The notes beneath the pieces were generated by a model. The model searched no databases, had not been told where the DNA came from, and saw nothing but the letters and a program-made list of their open reading frames with translations. Positions 7,189 through 15,436 of a stretch of DNA of 64,000 bases are shown here, one piece after another (the first letter of the stretch is position 1; every line of letters starts with the position of its first letter). The stretch is taken from positions 1,550,001 through 1,614,000 of the forward strand of contig NZ_CBDAQN010000001.1 of NCBI RefSeq assembly GCF_965199065.1, in the 5' to 3' direction. This DNA comes from Acidisoma sp965199065. GTDB taxonomy: Bacteria; Pseudomonadota; Alphaproteobacteria; Acetobacterales; Acetobacteraceae. Made by a program: the position numbers and the translations under genes.

Positions 7189-8328
7189 ATGACACCAGCC
7201 GCCTGTGCAGCCGTCTTCAGCGTTGTCGCGACCGGTCTTAACCTGACGGGCGTGGCGATCAGCTCCGTACGCTGCCGGCAGCGCCCGCGTCCCCTCGCGG
7301 CACCGGCCGGCTCTCCGCCGGTCACCATCATCCGCCCGCTCTGCCGCATCAACAATTACGAGCGGGAGACGCTCGCCTCGACCTTCGCGCTCGACTACCC
7401 GAATTACGAGATCATCTTCTGCCTCGAGCATGGGGACGATCCGGTCGCCGGGCTTGTCTATAGCCTGATGGAGAAGCACCCGCACGTGCAGGCCCAGCTG
7501 CTCGTCGGCGAGGACCGGCGGAGCAGCAACCCCAAGCTCAACAACGTGCTGAAGGGCTGGGACGCAGCCCGCTATCCATGGATCATCATGGCGGACAGCA
7601 ACGTGCTCATGCCGCGCGACTACATCCAACAGCTCATGGCGCGGTGGCGAGAGGATACGGGTCTGGTCTGCTCGATGCCGATCGGCGCGCGGCCTGGGAA
7701 CTTCTGGGCCGAGGTGGAATGCGCCTTCCTCAACACTTTCCAGGCGCGCTGGCAGTATGTCGGCGAGTCGGTGGGCCAAGGCTTCGCGCAGGGCAAGAAC
7801 ATGCTCTTCCATCGCGATGTCATGGATCAGGCGGGCGGCATGCTGAAGGCTCTGGGCGCCGAGATTGCCGAGGATGCGGCCTTTACGAAGATGGTGCGTA
7901 ACGCTGGCCTGCGCGTGCACCTCGTCGATACCCCGTTCGACCAGCCGCTCGGCGACCGGACCGCCGCCGAGGTCTGGTCCCGCCAGGCGCGCTGGTCCAT
8001 GTTGCGGCGCTCCACCTTCCCGATCATGTTCATGCCCGAACTCCTCGTCGGCAGCTTTTTTCCTATCGTCGCCGGCATATACGCGGCCTGGCAGTACGAC
8101 GTGAACGTCGCCGTCGTCGGCGCGGCGCTCGGCGCGCTCTGGTTCGGCAGCGAGGCTATCCTGGCCCGCGCAGCCGGGTGGCACTTCTCGACGCGCATGT
8201 TGCTCGCTTGCGCCGTGCGGGACTTCCTGCTCCCGGCGCTTTGGGTCGAAGCCTGGCTGCGCCGCGATTTCGTCTGGCGCGGCAACGCCATGAACGTGCA
8301 GGAAGTCGTCGCTGAGGAGCTTGAGTGA
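7189..8328 (+). CDS. ceramide glucosyltransferase-like GT21 family glycosyltransferase
   Basis: 379 residues. It has an N-terminal membrane segment (about 5-27), then a GT-A domain with PVTIIRPLC (45-52), SNPKLNN (113-119), the metal motif MADSN (134-138), AEDA (227-230, catalytic Asp) and RQARW (265-269), the (Q/R)xxRW signature of the ceramide glucosyltransferase family. C-terminal hydrophobic helices follow (about 275-350). Family members transfer glucose from UDP-glucose to ceramide at the inner membrane. ATG 7189 was chosen because the membrane helix starts there; the longer frame from 7093 adds a basic non-conserved tail. It overlaps the CreA-family gene by TGATG, and a fatty acid hydroxylase-family gene follows, which together suggest sphingolipid head-group and chain modification. 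Other sugars or lipid acceptors remain possible. Confidence 0.8.
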   Translation: MTPAACAAVFSVVATGLNLTGVAISSVRCRQRPRPLAAPAGSPPVTIIRPLCRINNYERETLASTFALDYPNYEIIFCLEHGDDPVAGLVYSLMEKHPHVQAQLLVGEDRRSSNPKLNNVLKGWDAARYPWIIMADSNVLMPRDYIQQLMARWREDTGLVCSMPIGARPGNFWAEVECAFLNTFQARWQYVGESVGQGFAQGKNMLFHRDVMDQAGGMLKALGAEIAEDAAFTKMVRNAGLRVHLVDTPFDQPLGDRTAAEVWSRQARWSMLRRSTFPIMFMPELLVGSFFPIVAGIYAAWQYDVNVAVVGAALGALWFGSEAILARAAGWHFSTRMLLACAVRDFLLPALWVEAWLRRDFVWRGNAMNVQEVVAEELE

Positions 8329-8786
8329 TGCGTCTGATACTGGCGGCCTTCGGAGTGCTGGTTGGCGCTTCATGCGTCCCTGCCCTTGCCCAGACCAAGA
8401 TCGGCAGCGTCGACACCACCTTCCGGCTGCTCGGCGCCAACGATCACATCGTCATAGACCGCTATGACGACCCGGATGTGCCCAATGTCTCCTGCTACGT
8501 GTCCCGGGCGGAGACCGGCGGCGTGTCCGGCAGCCTTGGCCTGGCACAAGACCCGTCCCGCTTCTCTATTGCGTGCCGCGCGACGGGGCCGGTGACTTTC
8601 CCGGCCAACGTGCCGCAGAAGCAGCGCATCTTCACCACCTCGCTCTCGGTTTTCTTCAAAAGCCTGGAGATTTTCCGGCTGCTGGATACCGACAAGAAGG
8701 TCATTCTCTATGTCGTGATCAGCACGCGCATTAAAGAAGGCAGCCCGTATAATTCCATTACTGCCGTCCCGACGACCGGGAACTAG
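8328..8786 (+). CDS. creA: CreA family periplasmic protein
   Basis: 152 residues with a signal peptide (cleavage near PALAQ at 21-22) and the full CreA family pattern: KIGSVDTTFRLLGANDHI, DRYDDPDVPNVSCYVSRAET, DPSRFSIACRATGPV, and SLEIFRLLDTDKKVILYVVI. The biochemical role of CreA is not established. The start ATG 8328 overlaps the glycosyltransferase stop (TGATG), so the two are likely translated together, and a terminator hairpin follows at 8809. The coupling to a GT21 enzyme is a hint that this CreA acts on the cell envelope. Confidence 0.9.
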   Translation: MRLILAAFGVLVGASCVPALAQTKIGSVDTTFRLLGANDHIVIDRYDDPDVPNVSCYVSRAETGGVSGSLGLAQDPSRFSIACRATGPVTFPANVPQKQRIFTTSLSVFFKSLEIFRLLDTDKKVILYVVISTRIKEGSPYNSITAVPTTGN

Positions 8787-8808
8787 GCGGCACCAGTCAA
8801 GCAGCACG

Positions 8809-8833
8809 GATCCGTTGCGCGACCGGATCTTTT
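8809..8833 (+). terminator. rho-independent terminator after the creA-like gene
   Basis: A GATCCG (8809-8814) / CGGATC (8824-8829) stem with a 9-base loop is followed directly by TTTT. It ends the glycosyltransferase-creA pair. Confidence 0.65.
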
Positions 8834-8840
8834 GCGAAAG

Positions 8841-8868
8841 CAATTCGTATCGCTGACAACACGAATTG
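8841..8868. promoter_or_regulatory. inverted repeat upstream of the hydroxylase gene
   Basis: CAATTCGT (8841-8848) and ACGAATTG (8861-8868) form a perfect 8-bp inverted repeat with 12 bases between. A second short one, GCTAG/CTAGC, lies at 8930-8948. The spacing of the first would suit a dimeric repressor; no regulator is known. Confidence 0.35.
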
Positions 8869-8959
8869 TGCCGTTGCCAAAGATTGACCCAGCATGTCAT
8901 CCTCCGTGGTATTGGGCGCAATCTTTATTGCTAGCTCACCAGGCTAGCGGCGATAGGCG

Positions 8960-9748
8960 ATGGTTCAGAAATTCGGCTGGGGTCGAGGCTGGCGAGGCCG
9001 CACCTACGATCTGGGGAAGATGACGCTGCCCGAGCTTTGGGCCGCTTATCTCTCATACCCTGCGATCAACCTCTATACCTTGCTGGCTCTGCTCTTCGCC
9101 GCATACGCGCTGATGACCGCGCAGCGTGGGCTTGCGATCGTGCTGCCGATGCTCGCGGTCTTCGTCGTCTACCCCCTCATCTGGTACGGGCTGCACCGCT
9201 TCGTGCTCCACGGGAACTGGCTTTACCGGATGCGTTGGACCGCGTCGCTGTGGAAGCGCATCCATTTCGACCATCACCAGGACCCACACAAGCTGGAGGT
9301 GCTCTTCGGCTCGCCCCTGAATACGATCCCGACCATGCTGATCATCACCGGACCGATCGGTTACATGATCGCGGGCAGGACCGGAGCCGCTGCCGCTTTT
9401 GCCACGGCTCTCGTTACCACCTGCGTATACGAGTTCGTCCACTGTATTCAGCATCTAAACTACAAACCGAAGAACCGCTTCATCCAGAGATTGAAGCGAG
9501 ACCATCTCATGCACCATTTCCAGAACGAGAACGGCAACTACGGCATCGTGAGCTTTCTGCCGGACAAGCTTTTCCAGTCCTATCACGAGAACTCGCGCGA
9601 CTGCCCGAAGAGCGCCACCGTGTTCAACCTCGGGTATGATCTGAAGCAGGCCGAGCGTTACCCTTGGGTGATGGAGCTGACAGGAACGCCGCCTCGTGAC
9701 AAGCCACCGGCCGCGATGGAGGACATCGCCGGCAAGATCCTGCGGTGA
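8960..9748 (+). CDS. sterol desaturase/fatty acid hydroxylase superfamily membrane enzyme
   Basis: 262 residues with four hydrophobic segments and the histidine clusters of the diiron membrane hydroxylases: HRFVLH (79-84), HFDHH (102-106), HCIQH (161-165) and HLMHH (182-186). The family inserts hydroxyl groups or double bonds into fatty acyl chains, sphingoid bases or sterols using O2. Next to a ceramide glucosyltransferase-like gene, the most likely substrate is a ceramide or its fatty acid, but this is inferred from position. ATG 8960 has only a weak ribosome-binding site; an internal ATG at 9020 is preceded too closely by GGGGAAG. The N-terminal YDLGKMTL segment looks conserved, so the longer form is kept. 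Confidence 0.82.
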   Translation: MVQKFGWGRGWRGRTYDLGKMTLPELWAAYLSYPAINLYTLLALLFAAYALMTAQRGLAIVLPMLAVFVVYPLIWYGLHRFVLHGNWLYRMRWTASLWKRIHFDHHQDPHKLEVLFGSPLNTIPTMLIITGPIGYMIAGRTGAAAAFATALVTTCVYEFVHCIQHLNYKPKNRFIQRLKRDHLMHHFQNENGNYGIVSFLPDKLFQSYHENSRDCPKSATVFNLGYDLKQAERYPWVMELTGTPPRDKPPAAMEDIAGKILR

Positions 9749-9782
9749 GTCGACCTCAGCCGGGCCGTTCAGATTTGAATGG

Positions 9783-10904
9783 TCAGTCTGTCATCTCGCG
9801 CGGGCGGAGCGATGCGAGGCAAGCTCCGGCCTCGGTGAAGAGGTAGGCAAGTTCGCCGCGCACCCCGAGCTGAACATCAGACTCCCGCGTGACATCACCG
9901 TGCCCATGCGTCTTCACGTTGAGCGCCGTGCCGTCCGCGAGCACGACGTGAGCCAGGATTTCGCCGCCGAGATGCTCGACCAGCTTCGCCTGGGCGGTGA
10001 GGAACGCTTCGCCCGGACCGCCGACCGCCTCGCCGATCCCGATGTGCTCCGGCCTTAATCCGAGGGTCAGCGACTGGCCCGCGTTGATGCCCTCTGCCGA
10101 CACCGGCACCAGGAGGGGCGTGCCGCCCGGAAGTAGGATCGTCACCCCCGCGGGGCCGGTGGCTTGCACGACGGTCGGCATCAGGTTCATGCGCGGCGAG
10201 CCGATGAAGCCCGCCACGAACAGATTGCGCGGATAGCGGTACAGTTCCAGCGGCGCTCCGATCTGCTCCACCTGGCCGCGGTTGAGGACCGCGATGCGGT
10301 CCGCCATCGTCATCGCCTCGACCTGGTCGTGGGTCACGTAGATCATCGTCGCGCCGAGGCGATCATGAAGGCCGACGAGTTCCACGCGCATCTGCACGCG
10401 CAACTCGGCATCGAGGTTGGAGAGTGGCTCGTCGAACAGGAACGCCTTCGGCTGCCGCACGATTGAGCGGCCAATGGCGACGCGCTGGCGCTGGCCACCT
10501 GACAGTTCCTTGGGCCTGCGATCCAGCAGGTGCTCGATCTGCAGGACGGCGGCGGCGTCTTTAACGCGAGCGGCGATATCCTCCTTCGCAACCTTCGCGA
10601 CCTTCAGCCCGAACGCGATATTCTCGCGCACCGTCATGTGCGGATAAAGAGCGTAGGATTGGAACACCATGGAGACGCCTCGGCGCGCCGGCGGCCAGCG
10701 TGTCACGTCATCGCCGCCAATCGTCACGCGGCCGGCGCTTGGCTTCTCGAGTCCTGCAATGCTTCGCAGCAACGTCGTCTTGCCGCAGCCAGACGGGCCC
10801 ACGAAGACCATGAATTCGCCGTGGTGGATCTGCATTGAAATATCGTTGAGAACCGCCGTCTCGCCGAAGCTTTTGTGCAGGCGTTCGATGCCGACTTCCG
10901 CCAT
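9783..10904 (-). CDS. sugar ABC transporter ATP-binding protein (MalK/UgpC type)
   Basis: 373 residues. The N-terminal ATPase has Walker A GPSGCGKTT (36-44), signature LSGGQRQRVAIGRS (about 133), Walker B FLFDEPLSNLD and the switch His in YVTHDQVEAM. A C-terminal TOBE/MalK-type regulatory domain (about 240-373) includes LGLRPEHIGIG. It powers import of a carbohydrate by the CUT1-type system whose binding protein and permeases are transcribed away from it at 11111-14241; the three genes and this one share the gap 10905-11110. It is complete and standard in length; the substrate is not readable. Confidence 0.9.
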   Translation of the reverse strand: MAEVGIERLHKSFGETAVLNDISMQIHHGEFMVFVGPSGCGKTTLLRSIAGLEKPSAGRVTIGGDDVTRWPPARRGVSMVFQSYALYPHMTVRENIAFGLKVAKVAKEDIAARVKDAAAVLQIEHLLDRRPKELSGGQRQRVAIGRSIVRQPKAFLFDEPLSNLDAELRVQMRVELVGLHDRLGATMIYVTHDQVEAMTMADRIAVLNRGQVEQIGAPLELYRYPRNLFVAGFIGSPRMNLMPTVVQATGPAGVTILLPGGTPLLVPVSAEGINAGQSLTLGLRPEHIGIGEAVGGPGEAFLTAQAKLVEHLGGEILAHVVLADGTALNVKTHGHGDVTRESDVQLGVRGELAYLFTEAGACLASLRPREMTD

Positions 10905-10985
10905 TAATCCCCCTTATCGGTCTTTCCTCGCAACGGTCTTCTACGGCGCCGTTGACACTCTCGCGGAACCTCAACTACACGATAG

Positions 10986-10999
10986 TGTTACGGATAACA
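10986..10999. promoter_or_regulatory. LacI-family-type operator in the divergent gap
   Basis: TGTTACGGATAACA is TGTTA-N4-TAACA, the layout bound by LacI-family repressors such as E. coli GntR. It lies between the divergent ABC ATPase gene and the binding-protein gene, about 29 bases after a TTGACA (10952-10957). No LacI-type regulator gene is in the window. Confidence 0.5.
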
Positions 11000-11110
11000 A
11001 TTCGTCTGGCTGGCAGCGCTCTCCGGCGGGTTTCTTCAGGAGAGCCCTCCCGGTTCAGAAACCGCCCGGCTGCGATCAACGCATCGGGCCTCATTTTAGG
11101 AGGAACGTGC

Positions 11111-12463
11111 GTGAAAAGCTGGACCCTCGCAATCACCGCGGCGGCCGTCATGTCGGTCGGCGTCAGCCACGCCCACGCCTGGTCCCTGCAGGATGCGGCA
11201 GCCCCCTACAAGGGCACGGCGATCACCGTGGTCGGCCTCGATCGGCCAAGCTACGCGATCGCCCAGAAGCTGACGCCGGAGTTCGAGAAGGAGACCGGCA
11301 TCAAGGTGACCTGGAACATCTTCCCCTACGAAGATGCGCTTAAGGAGGAAACGCTCAACTTCATCTCCAACAGCGGCCAGTTCGACGCGATCCTGTCAGA
11401 CGTCGTGTGGCCGGTGAACTTCGCCGATCCGGGCTGGGTTCTGCCACTGAGCCACTTCACCTCGAACACCAAGCTGGCCGATCCCGACCTCGACCTGAAA
11501 GACTTCTTCCCCGTTTGGCTGGCGAGCTTCACGGTCGACGGCAAGCTCTACGGTCTCCCCTTCGATTCCTATGCGGGGCTGCTCTATTACAACAAGGCCC
11601 TGCTGAAGGCCGCGGGTTTCGATGGTCCGCCCAAGACATGGGATGAGCTGGCGAACGTCTACGCGCCGAAGCTCACCGACAAGAGCAAGAACGTCTACGG
11701 CTACGCGCTGCAGTCGGCCCGTGGCGAGACGCAGACCGCCGACGCCTTCGCCCGCTTCCTATGGCCCTGGGGCGGCAAGTTCATCGACTACGCAAACAAG
11801 ACGGTGGTCGTGAACTCGCCGGATGCGGTCGATGGGATCACCTTTCGCCAGGGCCTGCTGAAGAACATGCCGGACGGCATCGTCTCCGACGACCACAGCC
11901 AGGTTGTCGAGATGTTCGCGCAAAAGCAGGTCGCGATGATCACTGAATGGTCGGCGTTCTTCCCGACGCTCAGCAGCTCGGGCCTCGGCGCCAACCTCGG
12001 CATCACCACCGAACCCGCGGGTCCGAAGGGGGCTTACTCGGCCTTCGGAGGCTTCGCCTACATGGTGAGTTCGCAGGTCAACAAGCGGCACCAGAACGCG
12101 GCCTATCTGTTCATCCAGTGGCTGACCTCCAAGGAAGAGGCGAAGCCGCTCATCCTCGGGGGCGCGGTGGTGGCGCGCCAGGGCGCGGACGAAGATCCCT
12201 CGGTGCAGGCGCAGTTCCCCAACCTCGCGCCGATGGTCAAGACCTGGCAGACCGCGACGGTGCCAGACTGGCGCCCGCAGATGGAGTGCTACCCGCGCTT
12301 CTCCGACATCGTCTCCGACTGGGGCTCGCGGATCGAGCTGGGCCAAGTGGCCGTCAAGTCCGGCCTCGACAGCATGGAGAACGATCTGACCGCCTACATG
12401 AAGAGCTCGAACTGCTGGGGTAAGATCAACAACCCCGAAGCGGCAATGTCGCTCTACAAGTAA
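11111..12463 (+). CDS. extracellular sugar-binding protein (CUT1 ABC transporter)
   Basis: 450 residues. A GTG start at 11111 is preceded by AGGAGGA with good spacing and opens a clear signal peptide (WTLAITAAAVMSVGVSHAHA); the longer frame from 10952 has no such signals and is rejected. The mature protein is a family 1 solute-binding protein: TAIQ/GITVVGLDRPSYAIAQKLTPEF-like N-terminal lobe, FDAILSDVVWP, KLYGLPFDSYAGLLYYNK, and the Trp-rich tail WLTSKEEA. It acts in the periplasm, delivering a sugar or polyol to the permeases downstream (12488, 13411). Substrate not assigned. Confidence 0.9.
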   Translation: MKSWTLAITAAAVMSVGVSHAHAWSLQDAAAPYKGTAITVVGLDRPSYAIAQKLTPEFEKETGIKVTWNIFPYEDALKEETLNFISNSGQFDAILSDVVWPVNFADPGWVLPLSHFTSNTKLADPDLDLKDFFPVWLASFTVDGKLYGLPFDSYAGLLYYNKALLKAAGFDGPPKTWDELANVYAPKLTDKSKNVYGYALQSARGETQTADAFARFLWPWGGKFIDYANKTVVVNSPDAVDGITFRQGLLKNMPDGIVSDDHSQVVEMFAQKQVAMITEWSAFFPTLSSSGLGANLGITTEPAGPKGAYSAFGGFAYMVSSQVNKRHQNAAYLFIQWLTSKEEAKPLILGGAVVARQGADEDPSVQAQFPNLAPMVKTWQTATVPDWRPQMECYPRFSDIVSDWGSRIELGQVAVKSGLDSMENDLTAYMKSSNCWGKINNPEAAMSLYK

Positions 12464-12487
12464 GCTGATGATGGCGCGCGGAGCTGC

Positions 12488-13411
12488 ATGATGAGCGATG
12501 ACGTGCAGGACCGCGCGCCACCCATGGCCGCCATCCCTCCGACCTGGAGGGAGAAGATGGAACCGTGGTTCTTCATTCTCCCCTCGGTCATTCTGCTGCT
12601 GGCGATCGGTCTCTACCCCGTCATCTACACGCTGATCGCGTCGCTGCAGTCCTGGGTCATGGGCATGGCGCCGCCCGCCTTCAGCGGTCTGCAGAACTAC
12701 ATCCACGCCTTCGAATCGAGCGACTTCGGCGACAGCGTCGTCCGCACCCTGGTGCTCATCGTCATCACCCTGCCGATCGAGCTCTTCCTCGGCATGATGA
12801 TCGCGCTCGCGCTCGACAGCGACAACTTCGCCTTCCTGCGCCGGCTGCTGCAGATATGCCTCGTCATCCCCATCGCCATCACGCCGTCGGTCGTCGGGTT
12901 GCTGACGCAGCTGATGTTCAACGAACAGCTTGGCATCATCAACCATCTGCTCGGCAAACTCGATGTTCCGGCGATCGACTGGCTCGGGCGTCCGACCGCC
13001 GCCTTCGTCACCGTGATGATCGTGCAGATCTGGGAGTGGACGCCGTTCGTCGCGCTGGTGCTCTCGGCGGCCCTCTCGACGGTGCCGAAGGATATCGACG
13101 AGGCCGCGATGCTGGAGACCGAGCGCTGGTGGCCGCGCTTCCGCGACATTCAGCTGCCCTTCATGTGGCCCGGCATCACCGCCGCGCTGGTGTTCCAGAC
13201 CGCCTTCACGATCAAAGAGTTCGACATGATCTACACGATCGAGAAAGGCGGCCCGGGGACCGCCACCGAAACCGCCGTCATGCAGATCGAGCGCATGGCC
13301 TTCCGCGGCTTCGATGTGGGCCTCGCCTCGGCTGAATCCATCCTCATGCTGGTGATGTCGATCCTGCTCGCCCGCGTCTACATCCGCGTCTTCTACCGAG
13401 AGATGGACTGA
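12488..13411 (+). CDS. sugar ABC transporter permease 1 (MalF type)
   Basis: 307 residues, six predicted membrane helices beginning at about residue 28 (FFILPSVILLLAIGLYPVIY), and the EAA loop ERWWPRFRDIQLPFMWPGI (about 213-231), preceded by DEAAMLE. It forms half of the membrane channel of the CUT1 importer with the next gene, whose ATG overlaps this stop (TGATG). GGAG stands just before the ATG pair at 12488/12491. Confidence 0.9.
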   Translation: MMSDDVQDRAPPMAAIPPTWREKMEPWFFILPSVILLLAIGLYPVIYTLIASLQSWVMGMAPPAFSGLQNYIHAFESSDFGDSVVRTLVLIVITLPIELFLGMMIALALDSDNFAFLRRLLQICLVIPIAITPSVVGLLTQLMFNEQLGIINHLLGKLDVPAIDWLGRPTAAFVTVMIVQIWEWTPFVALVLSAALSTVPKDIDEAAMLETERWWPRFRDIQLPFMWPGITAALVFQTAFTIKEFDMIYTIEKGGPGTATETAVMQIERMAFRGFDVGLASAESILMLVMSILLARVYIRVFYREMD

Positions 13412-14241
13412 TGGCCGATGCGCGCGCCACCCTTCTGCGGATCCTGCAGGCGGTCGCTCTCATCGCGACCCTCATCATCATTCTGTTCCCGCTCTACTGG
13501 ATGGTGGCCGGGTCGCTGAAGACCGAGACCGACCTCTTCGCGATCCCGCCGAAGTGGTTCTTCAGCCCGACGATCGCCGCCTACACCGACGCGATCGAGA
13601 ATACCGACGTGCTGTCGAACCTGCTCAACTCGGTGATCGTGACCGGCTGCGCGGTGGCGCTCGGCCTGCTGGTCGGCGCGCCGGCGGCTTACGGCATCGC
13701 CCGTTACCGCTTCCGCGGGCGACGGGACGTATGGTTCTGGTACGTGACCAACTGGATGCTGGTGCCGGTCGTGGTGCTGATCCCCTTCTACCTCACCGCC
13801 TCCTACCTCGGCCTCATCAACAACCCCATCGTGCTCATCCTGGTCTACCAGGTCTTCATCGTGCCGCTGGTGGTGTGGCTGCTGGTCGATCAGTTCAGCT
13901 CGGTGCCGGTGGCGCTCGAAGAGGCCGCCCAACTCGACGGGCTCAGCCGTATCTCGATCTTTCTACGCATCGCCCTGCCGCTGGTGAAGCCCGGCATCGC
14001 CGTCTCGGCGATCCTCTCCGGCATCTTCGCCTGGAACGACATGCTCTACGCGTTCATCCTCACACCCTCCGAGGATGCGCGCACGGCACCGACCATCGTG
14101 CTGTCCTATCTCGGCGGCTACGTGATCCCTTGGCCCCAGGTGATGGCGGCGTCCACGCTCGTCTGTGCGCCCGTCATCATCGGCGGCATCATCGTCCACA
14201 AATACATCGCCCGCGGCCTTACCATGGGCGCCGTTAAGTAG
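13411..14241 (+). CDS. sugar ABC transporter permease 2 (MalG type)
   Basis: 276 residues with six membrane helices and the EAA loop EEAAQLDGLSRISIFLRIAL (about 170-189) that contacts the ATPase. It pairs with the preceding MalF-type permease. Its stop lies only a few bases from the stop of the convergent threonine aldolase gene, so no terminator fits between them. Confidence 0.9.
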   Translation: MADARATLLRILQAVALIATLIIILFPLYWMVAGSLKTETDLFAIPPKWFFSPTIAAYTDAIENTDVLSNLLNSVIVTGCAVALGLLVGAPAAYGIARYRFRGRRDVWFWYVTNWMLVPVVVLIPFYLTASYLGLINNPIVLILVYQVFIVPLVVWLLVDQFSSVPVALEEAAQLDGLSRISIFLRIALPLVKPGIAVSAILSGIFAWNDMLYAFILTPSEDARTAPTIVLSYLGGYVIPWPQVMAASTLVCAPVIIGGIIVHKYIARGLTMGAVK

Positions 14242-14245
14242 GCGG

Positions 14246-15352
14246 CTACCGGTTCCCGAGCCGCGCGGCGGCGGCAATCAGCTCTTCGGCGCCATCCGGA
14301 TCGGTCGCGAACGAGGTGACGAGGCGAATGACGGCGTCGTTACCCTCCACCCGGCTCGACCAGCGGTAGAAGCCGAAGCCCTCGGCCAGCAATGCAGCGA
14401 CCATCGCCTCGGGCATCACCACGAACAGCTCGTTCGCCTGCACCGGGTGGAGCATCCGCACGCCCGGGAGCGCGCCGAGCCCATCGGCGAGCCGGCCGGC
14501 AATGGCGTTGGCGCGGCGCGCGTTGCGCAGCCAGAGGTCGTCCTCGAGATAGGCGACGAGTTGCGCGCTCATGAAGCGCATCTTGGACCAGAGATGAGCG
14601 CCGCGCTTGCGCCGCTGCTCGAAGCCGCGGGCGAGATCGGGGTCGAAGAAGATGACGGCCTCGGCGGCCATGGCGCCGTTCTTGGTGGCGCCGAAGGAGA
14701 GCACCTTCACCCCGGCCTTCCAGGTCATTTCCGCGGGTGTGCAGCCAAGATGCACAAGCGCATTGGCGAAGCGCGCCCCATCCATATGCAGTGGCAACCC
14801 ATGCGGCCTGGCGGCATCGCCGAGAGCCGCGATCTCATCCGGCGTGTAGACGGCGCCCCATTCCGTGGACTGGGTGATGCTGACAGCGGCCGGCTGCACG
14901 TAATGCACTCCGAGCGCCCGGGCATGCTCGATGGGCACTGAAAGCTGTTCGGCCTGAATACGACCGTCGGGTGCGGGCAGCCCGACGAGCTTCGCGCCTG
15001 CGGTGAAGAATTCAGGCGCGCCGCATTCATCCGTGTTGATATGAGCGTCTTCGGCACAGAGCACGCTGCCATACGGCGGGACGAGCACGGAAAGCGCCAG
15101 TGCATTGGCCGCCGTTCCGGTCGCGACTGGAAAAGCCACCAGATCGGTCTCGAATATCTCGCGGAGGCGCTCGGTCAGCCGCGCCGTCCAGGGGTCTGCG
15201 CCATAGGAACCGACATTGCCACTGTTGGCCGCGGCGAGCGCCGCCATGATCTCGGGCGCGATGGGCGCCACGTTGTCACTGCCGAAATTCCACGCGCTTT
15301 TTACCCCGTCGGCCAAGCTTCGCACTCCGTTGCATCGCGGCAGATGTGACAT
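14246..15352 (-). CDS. low-specificity L-threonine aldolase
   Basis: 368 residues of the PLP-dependent threonine aldolase family (fold type I): NFGSDNVAPIAPEIMAAL near the start, GTAANALALS, HINTDECGAPEFFT, LHMDGARFANALVHLG (cofactor Asp), and SFGATKNGA, which holds the Schiff-base Lys. It cleaves L-threonine or L-allo-threonine to glycine and acetaldehyde, and often other beta-hydroxy amino acids. The start is uncertain: ATG 15352 is used; a TTG or other codon about 14 residues later would give the typical short N-terminus. The frame remains open upstream, but that part is antisense to the divergent oxidoreductase gene and has shadow composition. Confidence 0.88.
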   Translation of the reverse strand: MSHLPRCNGVRSLADGVKSAWNFGSDNVAPIAPEIMAALAAANSGNVGSYGADPWTARLTERLREIFETDLVAFPVATGTAANALALSVLVPPYGSVLCAEDAHINTDECGAPEFFTAGAKLVGLPAPDGRIQAEQLSVPIEHARALGVHYVQPAAVSITQSTEWGAVYTPDEIAALGDAARPHGLPLHMDGARFANALVHLGCTPAEMTWKAGVKVLSFGATKNGAMAAEAVIFFDPDLARGFEQRRKRGAHLWSKMRFMSAQLVAYLEDDLWLRNARRANAIAGRLADGLGALPGVRMLHPVQANELFVVMPEAMVAALLAEGFGFYRWSSRVEGNDAVIRLVTSFATDPDGAEELIAAAARLGNR

Positions 15353-15436
15353 GAGGCGGCAGGTTTCCCAAATCAGGATGACGCAACCCAGCATCCATGC
15401 GATAAAATGGACCTTGCGTTCCAGGAGGGATAGAAC

